Assembly (NCBI GenBank): GCA_027083075.1
Contig: JALWQQ010000124.1
Span: 1-5,626, forward strand
Direction: 5' to 3'
DNA length: 5,626 nucleotides
DNA from: Campylobacteraceae bacterium
GTDB taxonomy: Bacteria; Campylobacterota; Campylobacteria; Campylobacterales; Sulfurovaceae
Under the pieces are notes generated by a model, which was given only the letters and a program-made list of their open reading frames with translations, did not search any database and was not told the DNA's origin. The position numbers and the translations under genes were made by a program. Each line of letters opens with the position of its first letter. Position 1 is the first letter of the stretch. This document shows, piece after piece, positions 1 to 4,764 of this stretch.

Positions 1-20
1 GAATTATAGCTAAAAGTTCA

Positions 21-31
21 TATGATACAAT
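21..31 (+). promoter_or_regulatory. Putative -10 element for the lipoprotein gene
   Basis: TATGAT at 21-26, overlapped by TACAAT at 26-31, lies 25 to 35 bases before the chosen ATG at 57. That leader length matches the other promoters in the window. The -35 region would fall at or beyond the window edge, so the promoter is only half visible and this call is an inference from the -10 match. Confidence 0.4.
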
Positions 32-46
32 GGCGCTATCGTCTTC

Positions 47-51
47 GGAGG
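47..51 (+). promoter_or_regulatory. Shine-Dalgarno site that sets the lipoprotein start at 57
   Basis: GGAGG sits five bases before the ATG at 57. The in-frame upstream ATG at 30 overlaps the putative -10 element and has no such site. The site therefore favours the shorter protein, whose N-terminus is also a cleaner lipoprotein signal. Confidence 0.75.
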
Positions 52-56
52 TATGG

Positions 57-554
57 ATGAGAGTTGCTTCATGGGTATTGCCAACACTCCTGCTGCTACA
101 CGGCTGTAGTACTAAGAAAAAAGCGACGCTCTTTGCACAGTGGGAAAAGCGACGCGATCATCTGAGCAAGATGATCAAGCAGCGCGCCTTCGATCTGCGC
201 GATGCACACGGCGTGACGCGCCTGCATGTAGAGGCGTATTATCTACCGCAACAAAGCGATGCAAAACATGAGGCGGTTTTGGTGGCTCTCCTGCCGGAAG
301 AGCTCACGTTGCCGCAGGTTAACTTTCGACTCAATGGTGCCGCGCCGTTGCACATCGAGGTGTTGGAAGAAGGGCGTGTAGAGCGGCTACTCCGCTTTAA
401 AGCAAACCGTTGGACATACTACAAACTACTCACGTTTCCCGCGCAGAGCAGTGCAGCGCCAATGCAGCTACACGTAGATGCAGGCGAACTAGGGAAGGGG
501 GTGCTGATGCTCTACAAAAAACCCGCGTACCGCTATACGCACCCCGATAAGTGA
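57..554 (+). CDS. Predicted outer-envelope lipoprotein of unknown function
   Basis: The 165-residue product starts with a type II signal peptide: an Arg at residue 2, a hydrophobic stretch at about 4-14, and a lipobox L-H-G-C with the lipidated Cys at residue 17, followed by Ser. The mature part is about 149 residues, polar, and starts with a Lys-rich and helical stretch (about 20-45). The rest alternates in a way that suggests beta structure, and there are no further membrane segments. Ser at +2 fits sorting to the outer membrane by the usual rule, though that rule is less tested in this phylum. I recognise no domain and assign no function. From memory, a putative lipoprotein gene also sits beside slt in Campylobacter jejuni, so this may be a conserved neighbour. 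The start at 57 is preferred to 30 because of GGAGG at 47-51 and the better signal peptide. Its stop codon directly abuts the stop codon of the convergent slt gene. Confidence 0.8.
   Translation: MRVASWVLPTLLLLHGCSTKKKATLFAQWEKRRDHLSKMIKQRAFDLRDAHGVTRLHVEAYYLPQQSDAKHEAVLVALLPEELTLPQVNFRLNGAAPLHIEVLEEGRVERLLRFKANRWTYYKLLTFPAQSSAAPMQLHVDAGELGKGVLMLYKKPAYRYTHPDK
516..540 (-). terminator. Possible intrinsic terminator of the gltX-like/yggT/slt operon
   Basis: Read on the minus strand, GCGTA (540-536), a six-base loop and TACGC (529-525) form a five-pair stem, then GGG, then six T (521-516). It lies 15 to 40 bases past the slt stop and inside the 3' end of the opposing lipoprotein gene. The stem is short and the GGG separates it from the T-run, so this is a weak candidate. 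Confidence 0.3.
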
Positions 555-1826
555 TCAGTGTCGGAAGGCATCGGTCTTTTCGGGGCTTGCCAGCACCTTA
601 ACCAATGGAATCATACGTGTCGGCTTTCCCAATTTGTTGAGATAGATCACATAGTTGGTTAGTACCTTTTTGCCGTATTCGCGTGCTTGAGCATTGGGCA
701 TTGTCTCCATACTCATATAGGGCTCGTAAGCTCCGGGGCGGAAATGCTTCGGATTGAGCAAATAACGCTTAGTAAAGCCGATGCCGGCATTGTAGGCATA
801 GGCGATGAAGAGCGGATGGTACAAAAAGCGCTCGAGATAGTTAAGGTGGGTGTTGGCATAGGCGATCGCTACGGCAGGGTTGAAGATATCTTCGTAGCGA
901 ATACGCTCGCCGCGCTCTTTGGCGATATGGTCGATCAAAAAGGGCATAAACTGCATCAGTCCCAACGCAAAAGAGCGTGAGATGGCAGAGGGGACAAAGC
1001 GGCTCTCTTGGCGGGCGATCGCATAGATCAGCGCTTGACGCTCGATCGGCAGGCGGCGCATGATCTTGCGATAGGGCATCGGATAGTAGGCGCGTTTATT
1101 GCTATCGGCTCTACCCAAGATGTAAGTGCAGACACCCAGACACTCTTTGGAGGCGTAGCGGTTGGCAAGGTGCTTGAGTTTGTCCCGATCTTTGGTATGA
1201 ATCACCGTAGCCTTGAGCCACGCCCAATCGACCGGATCGCTCGGATTAAAGTGCGGCGTATCGTCCGCTTTAAAAGTAAAGGTGGGCGTGGGGGGATACT
1301 TGGCGTTGACAGTATCTGCCGCCAAGAGGGTGTAAAAGTCCGGGATCGGACTTTTACGCAAGACGTCAAGATAGTAGCGCTTTTTGGTTGCCAGATAGAG
1401 CCAAAAGAGCGTTTTGTCCACCTCTTCGCGTCTGCGATAGTTTTTGCGCGCCGCATCGAAGTAGGCTGCAGCCTCCGCCTCTTTATGTTGGCGCATCAGC
1501 TTAAGCCCCTTTTGGAAATATTTGTGTGCACGCAACCTGCGCTTCCAGATATGCGGCGGCGTTGCACCGTAGGGGTTTTTTACCGCAGGGGGATTTTCGC
1601 CTGTTTTGCGACGATAAGCGCTACGCAGTTTGCCGTTGATGTGACTGACGTAACGGATGAGTCCGCGCGCTTGTGCCGCATCGATCTTGTCGCTTTGCAG
1701 GTAGCGCCAGATAAAATAATCCTTCTCTACGCCCGTGGGCATACGCAACAGTGTATCTAACGACGGCAAGGATGCGCCGTAAAGCGACAGGCTAACAAAG
1801 AGTATGGATAAAAGGTATCGCAACAT
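555..1826 (-). CDS. slt: Periplasmic soluble lytic murein transglycosylase (Slt family)
   Basis: The 423-residue product would cleave the MurNAc-GlcNAc bond of peptidoglycan with formation of 1,6-anhydro-MurNAc, acting in the periplasm. A signal peptide is visible: basic residue 3, hydrophobic 4-17, and a likely cut after Tyr-Gly-Ala at 18. Residues 20 to about 250 form the helical N-terminal region, with a TPR-like stretch at about 100-130. The catalytic SLT domain spans about 262-395. It holds ARQES with the catalytic Glu at 274, SxxxxLGLMQFMP at 284-295, NP..AI.YA at 316-324, AYNAG at 344-348, and the closing EYGKKVLTNYVIY helix. All family signatures are present. It is much shorter than E. 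coli Slt70, as expected for this phylum, because the helical ring domain is smaller. It is the last gene of the operon, 3 bases after the YggT-family gene, with GGAT before its ATG. Its stop abuts that of the convergent lipoprotein gene. Confidence 0.93.
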   Translation of the reverse strand: MLRYLLSILFVSLSLYGASLPSLDTLLRMPTGVEKDYFIWRYLQSDKIDAAQARGLIRYVSHINGKLRSAYRRKTGENPPAVKNPYGATPPHIWKRRLRAHKYFQKGLKLMRQHKEAEAAAYFDAARKNYRRREEVDKTLFWLYLATKKRYYLDVLRKSPIPDFYTLLAADTVNAKYPPTPTFTFKADDTPHFNPSDPVDWAWLKATVIHTKDRDKLKHLANRYASKECLGVCTYILGRADSNKRAYYPMPYRKIMRRLPIERQALIYAIARQESRFVPSAISRSFALGLMQFMPFLIDHIAKERGERIRYEDIFNPAVAIAYANTHLNYLERFLYHPLFIAYAYNAGIGFTKRYLLNPKHFRPGAYEPYMSMETMPNAQAREYGKKVLTNYVIYLNKLGKPTRMIPLVKVLASPEKTDAFRH

Positions 1827-1829
1827 TGT

Positions 1830-2105
1830 TTATCCGTACACGAGTCGCGTGATAAAGATATCGAGAAACTGCAAAGCAAAGATGATCACGACAGGCGAGA
1901 GGTCGATACCCGAAAATACAACAAAGGGGAGTTTGCGTCTTACCCACGCAAAAGCGGGTTCGGTCAACCTATAGAGCGTTTGCACGATAGGGTTATAGGG
2001 GTCGGGACGTACAAAGCTAAGTAGTGCGGCTATAATGATGATCCAGATATAGAGCGTGATCGCCATATGGATCGTCTGTACCAGTGCATAGAGTAGGGCA
2101 CTCAT
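1830..2105 (-). CDS. YggT-family integral membrane protein
   Basis: This 91-residue protein has one YggT domain. There are two hydrophobic segments, at about 13-31 and 66-88. Between them lies the family's typical stretch: LLSFVRPDPYNPIV (28-41), then LYRLTEPAF (44-52), an Arg-Lys pair, and SGIDLSPVV (65-73). YggT proteins (also YlmG/CCB3 in other lineages) are small membrane proteins whose exact biochemical role is unsettled; links to cell division, nucleoid/membrane organisation and osmotic tolerance have been reported. E. coli YggT carries two such domains, whereas single-domain forms like this one are common. Its ATG overlaps the TGA of the upstream GltX-like gene as ATGA. A strong GGAGGTG site lies inside the end of that gene, so translation is probably coupled. 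The slt gene follows after 3 bases, so it is the middle gene of a three-gene operon. Confidence 0.92.
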   Translation of the reverse strand: MSALLYALVQTIHMAITLYIWIIIIAALLSFVRPDPYNPIVQTLYRLTEPAFAWVRRKLPFVVFSGIDLSPVVIIFALQFLDIFITRLVYG

Positions 2106-3331
2106 CGTATCACCTCCAAAAGATAGGGTTTGATGCAGTCGTATATTGTAGCAAGTTCGGGACCTGTTTCGCTACCTGTTAGCAGAAGTCGCAATACTCT
2201 AAAGAGCGTATCGCCGCGTAGCGACGTTGCGCTTTCGACATCGCGTACCAGATCGTCGAATTTCTCGAAGTAGGGTGCCTGCCGCAAATGCGTGCGTAAC
2301 CTCTCCGTCTCTTTGCCGATCGCGCCCTCAAAGCGCTTTTGCCCAAAGATCGCTTCGATCTTCTTTTTAAGCGCATTGACGGTATCGCATTCGTCAAGAT
2401 AGAGTTTTGCCAAGCGTCCGATCGCGGCATCGGCAAAGCCGAAGATCGTCGAGAGCTTTTTCTCGTCCATGCGTTGCAGATGTAAGTGGTTGAGTCTGCG
2501 CAGTGTTTCGATCTCAAAGTATGCATAGCTTTCGTTAAGATTTTCTACCGTAGCGTATTCGATCGCCTCGGGTAGCACGAAGGGGGCTTGCGGCATCTCT
2601 TGAAAAGAGAGTATCAGCAGATAGTTGACTATCGCATCGGGAAGGAAACCCTCTTTGAGCAACTCTTGTACGGTGTAGTTTGCGCCTTCCAACTTTGCAA
2701 GATGTAGAAAATCACACGCTTTTTGTGCACCAAGCAGGGTTTTAAGATGAGTGATCTTTGCCCGTGTTTCGATCGTGTCGTTACTTAGAACAAGCGAAAT
2801 GTCATTGAGCATCTCGTCACACGCCGAAGCAAATATCGGCGTGGGCGTATCGTTGCGTTGCCATAGGGTGATCTCGCCGAGTGCATCCGCCGCTACAACG
2901 ACCGTACCTCGCAGTTTATCATTGACTTCTGCATGCTCTTTCGGCTCTTTAGCGCGTATGACGTAGGGCGCTTTTGTCTCGATCTTTCGCGCTACTTCAT
3001 TTTTGGATAGCATGGCACATCTGCCGTTACACCATTCGCCTTCGCAAAAACAGAGGTAGGCTTTTTTATTTTCGAGTAGAGCATAAGCAAGACGCTTGTA
3101 GAGCCCCCTGCGCTCACTCTGCAGCAGCGGAGCATCGCACGGTACGGCACAGCTCTTAAGAAGCGCACAGTACGCCTGTGCATCGTCCGTGTCGATGTTT
3201 GAATCCTCTATATTTGCGATGCGCACCAGCGGCACTGTGTCGTTTCGGGCGGATAAGAGGGTGCCGACAAGCGCGATGCGGAGTGCATCGGGGGAGAGTT
3301 CGTCCTTTGCTTCAAGCACAAAAGAGAGCAT
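2102..3331 (-). CDS. Glutamyl-tRNA synthetase-like protein (GltX homologue) lacking HIGH and KMSKS motifs; probable pseudoenzyme
   Basis: The product is 409 residues, against about 430-470 for active GltX. Family traits that remain: ALRIALVGTLLS at 16-27 (GNLRVAIFNYIVS-like), QSER..LYKRLAYALL at 71-86 leading to AYLCFC (91-96), DEMLNDISLV at 172-181, LLKEGFLPDAIVNYLL at 224-239, HLQRMD..KLS at 284-294, and LFRVLRLLLTG followed by GPEL (376-393) in the anticodon-binding part. Catalytic signatures are absent. FAPSPTGDMHIGN is replaced by FVLEAKDELSPDA (4-16). The family YNFA tyrosine site reads PIFA (165-168). The RGEDH segment reads SNDTI (183-187), and about ten residues spanning KMSKR are missing between HL (210-211) and TV (220-221). 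The start at 3331 is chosen because homology begins there and a promoter lies just upstream; the open frame continues to 3646 only by chance, across the divergent gene. It is first in an operon with yggT and slt. It probably cannot activate glutamate but may still bind tRNA. From memory the locus corresponds to Helicobacter gltX2. Confidence 0.85.
   Translation of the reverse strand: MLSFVLEAKDELSPDALRIALVGTLLSARNDTVPLVRIANIEDSNIDTDDAQAYCALLKSCAVPCDAPLLQSERRGLYKRLAYALLENKKAYLCFCEGEWCNGRCAMLSKNEVARKIETKAPYVIRAKEPKEHAEVNDKLRGTVVVAADALGEITLWQRNDTPTPIFASACDEMLNDISLVLSNDTIETRAKITHLKTLLGAQKACDFLHLAKLEGANYTVQELLKEGFLPDAIVNYLLILSFQEMPQAPFVLPEAIEYATVENLNESYAYFEIETLRRLNHLHLQRMDEKKLSTIFGFADAAIGRLAKLYLDECDTVNALKKKIEAIFGQKRFEGAIGKETERLRTHLRQAPYFEKFDDLVRDVESATSLRGDTLFRVLRLLLTGSETGPELATIYDCIKPYLLEVIR
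2111..2117 (-). promoter_or_regulatory. Shine-Dalgarno site of the YggT-family gene, inside the GltX-like gene
   Basis: On the minus strand GGAGGTG lies within the last codons of the GltX-like gene (Leu-Glu-Val-Ile), seven bases before the yggT ATG at 2105 when measured from the end of GGAGG. It is a near-perfect anti-16S match and, with the ATGA overlap, supports independent or coupled initiation of yggT. Confidence 0.8.
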
Positions 3332-3361
3332 CTTGAACGTGCCTTTTTTAAAAATTGCGTA

Positions 3362-3390
3362 ATTATACGAAAAAAGGTGTGTAAAACCAA
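3362..3390 (-). promoter_or_regulatory. Promoter of the GltX-like/yggT/slt operon
   Basis: On the minus strand TATAAT occupies 3367-3362, with TTGGTT as a possible -35 at 3390-3385 and a spacer of exactly 17 bases. The spacer is T-rich just before the -10. Transcription would begin near 3355, leaving about 24 bases of leader before the ATG at 3331. The placement agrees with the short start chosen for the gene. Confidence 0.65.
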
Positions 3391-3391
3391 G

Positions 3392-3420
3392 TTTGCAATA
3401 GGATTGTATTTTGCTATAAT
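3392..3420 (+). promoter_or_regulatory. Promoter of the CZB-domain gene
   Basis: TATAAT at 3415-3420 is preceded by TTTGC, and TTTGCA at 3392-3397 serves as -35 with a 17-base spacer. The -35 lies one base from the -35 of the opposing operon promoter, so the two face apart from a shared core. A leader of about 35 bases reaches the ATG at 3462, with GGGAAGAG as a ribosome site. Confidence 0.65.
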
Positions 3421-3461
3421 AAGTTCGGGCAAGAAACAATAGGGGTACGGGAAGAGAAAAA

Positions 3462-3941
3462 ATGACGAAAAAAGAGTTGTTGCTTTGCGCCTTAAGAGAT
3501 GCAAAAAGTGCACACGAGGATCTTCTGCGGCATGCAAAGATATTGAAGTCGGGCATAGAGTGCATAGGAGCCGATGACGAGGGAGTGCAGACAACCAAAT
3601 GCCCCTTTTCACATTGGCTGCAGGAGTATAAACCCGTTCTTCTCAAGCTTCATACCTGCAATGCACACCAAATCGTAGAGCTTGAAAGCAGACATCGTGA
3701 AATGCATGAACTCTATTGCGCTTTGATCAAAAAGATTAAAGAAAATAACAACAACTCGTTTTTTTCAAAGCTACTGCATCTTGGCGAAAATAAAAAGTTC
3801 AATGAACATATTCTTACGCGTATCTATTTTCGTATCCTTTATGCGGAGGAGCGCTTTTGTCAATCGTTGGACTTACTTATCAAGCGTATCTATGCCATTC
3901 CCGAAAATGAGATCGCCGCACTCTTTAATGGTGAGCGTTAA
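3462..3941 (+). CDS. Stand-alone CZB (chemoreceptor zinc-binding) domain protein
   Basis: This 159-residue soluble protein has no signal peptide or membrane segment. Its first half, about residues 10-90, matches the CZB helical bundle: His18 in AKSAHEDLL, the CxFxxW block CPFSHWL with Cys47 and Trp52, and HREMH with His78 and His82. These are the expected 3-His/1-Cys zinc ligands, and the spacings are close to those of the E. coli diguanylate cyclase DgcZ. CZB domains bind zinc tightly; in chemoreceptors and DgcZ they sense zinc or, through the Cys, oxidants such as hypochlorite. Here no MCP or GGDEF domain is fused. Residues 95-159 form a further helical stretch that I do not recognise. The gene is visibly more AT-rich in its middle (about 3720-3840) than its neighbours. 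It is divergent from the GltX-like operon and convergent with the exonuclease gene, sharing a TTAA stop. Role in signalling is inferred. Confidence 0.82.
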   Translation: MTKKELLLCALRDAKSAHEDLLRHAKILKSGIECIGADDEGVQTTKCPFSHWLQEYKPVLLKLHTCNAHQIVELESRHREMHELYCALIKKIKENNNNSFFSKLLHLGENKKFNEHILTRIYFRILYAEERFCQSLDLLIKRIYAIPENEIAALFNGER

Positions 3942-4675
3942 TTGAGATAGTAGTCGATCGAATACGCCATATCTTCGTCCAGATCGATATTTTTGCGCAT
4001 CCAATGCAGATAGTCCGGATCGAGTCGGGCGATCTCTTCGATCTTTCTGTCTTTGTACTTGCCAAATCTCAGATGTGTCATCAGTACCGGCGTTTGAGTA
4101 AGTCGCACCAGTGTCGCCATCGGATGTTCCCCCTCAAATCGCTCGCGTGCCGCAGCAACCAGTTTTGAAAGCAGTAGCTTTAAGACGAGCACATCGCCGA
4201 TCGCATCGTGTGCTTGGATACTGACGCCCAGCTTTTCTGCCTCTTCGGCTTCGATCTTGTAGAGACCCAGCGCGTAACGTAGATACTGAAGGCGGTAGTA
4301 GGGCAGATCGGCAAAGAGGTGTTTGGCGCAGCGAACGGTATCGATAAGGGTATAGCGGTTTTCAAAACCCTCTTTGCGGATCATCCCGAGATCGAAGGCG
4401 ATATTGTGCGCGATAAGAAAGTTTTCCGGCACATTGTAGCGCTCTATCGTCTCGGCAAAGCGTGTCTCTTTAAAGGGGGGCTTGCTTTCGATCATTTCGG
4501 GCGTAATGTGGTGCACCTCCATCGCCTCGAGAGAGATGGGATGTTCGCTATAACATAGTTCGTCGATCACTTCGATCTTCTCTTTGTCGTGCACTACAAA
4601 AGCACCGACCTGTATGACGCGATCCTCTTCCCCGTTGCCTGTTGTCTCGGTATCGAAAAGTATATAGGTTGGCAT
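3938..4675 (-). CDS. DEDDh-family 3'-5' exonuclease (DnaQ fold) with ExoX-like C-terminus
   Basis: The 245-residue cytoplasmic protein should remove nucleotides from 3' ends of DNA (possibly RNA) with two metal ions. The exonuclease core is at about 3-170. ExoI is FDTETTG, with Asp8 and Glu10. ExoII is AHNIAFD, with Asp95. ExoIII is HDAIGDVLVL, with His156 and Asp161, which is the DEDDh arrangement. Residues 202-229 carry FGKYKDRKIEEIA..DPDYLHWM, the short domain found at the C-terminus of exonuclease X-like proteins and related to DUF3820. That makes an ExoX-like repair/processing nuclease more likely than the replicative proofreading subunit, although automatic annotation often says DNA polymerase III epsilon. 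All catalytic residues are present and length is normal. The ATG at 4675 follows AAGGA by five bases. It is transcribed alone, divergently from psd, and its stop overlaps that of the CZB gene. Confidence 0.9.
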   Translation of the reverse strand: MPTYILFDTETTGNGEEDRVIQVGAFVVHDKEKIEVIDELCYSEHPISLEAMEVHHITPEMIESKPPFKETRFAETIERYNVPENFLIAHNIAFDLGMIRKEGFENRYTLIDTVRCAKHLFADLPYYRLQYLRYALGLYKIEAEEAEKLGVSIQAHDAIGDVLVLKLLLSKLVAAARERFEGEHPMATLVRLTQTPVLMTHLRFGKYKDRKIEEIARLDPDYLHWMRKNIDLDEDMAYSIDYYLN

Positions 4676-4696
4676 TGGATTCCTTTTTGCTCCCGT

Positions 4697-4702
4697 ATCA
4701 TA
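4697..4702 (-). promoter_or_regulatory. Putative -10 element for the exonuclease gene
   Basis: On the minus strand TATGAT lies about 21 bases before the ATG at 4675. An alternative, TATAAA at 4719-4714, is also possible and would give a longer leader. No convincing -35 accompanies either. An AAGGA ribosome site (4685-4681) follows. Confidence 0.35.
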
Positions 4703-4723
4703 ACCAAAAAGGGTTTATAAATC

Positions 4724-4734
4724 TTTGCTATAAT
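4724..4734 (+). promoter_or_regulatory. Extended -10 promoter of psd
   Basis: TTTGCTATAAT has a consensus TATAAT (4729-4734) with the same TTTGC prefix as the CZB promoter. No good -35 is visible, which is usual for housekeeping promoters of this phylum. The leader to the ATG at 4765 is about 24 bases. Confidence 0.65.
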
Positions 4735-4750
4735 CGTCCCTATCAAAGAG

Positions 4751-4755
4751 AGGAG
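4751..4755 (+). promoter_or_regulatory. Shine-Dalgarno site that sets the psd start at 4765
   Basis: AGGAG lies nine bases before the ATG at 4765. The open frame extends back to an ATG at 4642, but that start lies inside the divergent exonuclease gene and upstream of the psd promoter. The short start is therefore the real one. Confidence 0.75.
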
Positions 4756-4764
4756 TCTACGGTA

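Noticed and set aside
30..56. Earlier ATG for the lipoprotein
   Set aside because: It overlaps the probable -10 element, has no ribosome site, and adds a Glu-containing segment before the signal peptide.
542..585. Inverted repeat CCCCGA ... TCGGGG over the convergent stop codons
   Set aside because: Six-base arms separated by 32 bases, with no T-run after either arm; too weak to call a bidirectional terminator.
687..1760. Open frames on the plus strand opposite slt
   Set aside because: They lie wholly antisense to a gene with complete catalytic motifs, have no ribosome sites or recognisable domains, and follow from the base composition of slt.
3240..3331. A frameshift hiding the HIGH motif
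   Set aside because: The other minus-strand frames here show no PSPTG or HIGH-like sequence, and homology continues in the main frame on both sides of the altered stretch.
3332..3646. N-terminal extension of about 105 residues on the GltX-like protein
   Set aside because: It crosses the promoter of the operon and antisense to the CZB coding region, shows no synthetase similarity, and GltX homology begins at the ATG at 3331.
4642..4764. A 41-residue N-terminal extension of Psd
   Set aside because: It overlaps the start of the divergent exonuclease gene and the psd promoter. The ATG at 4765 has a good ribosome site and gives the usual protein length.
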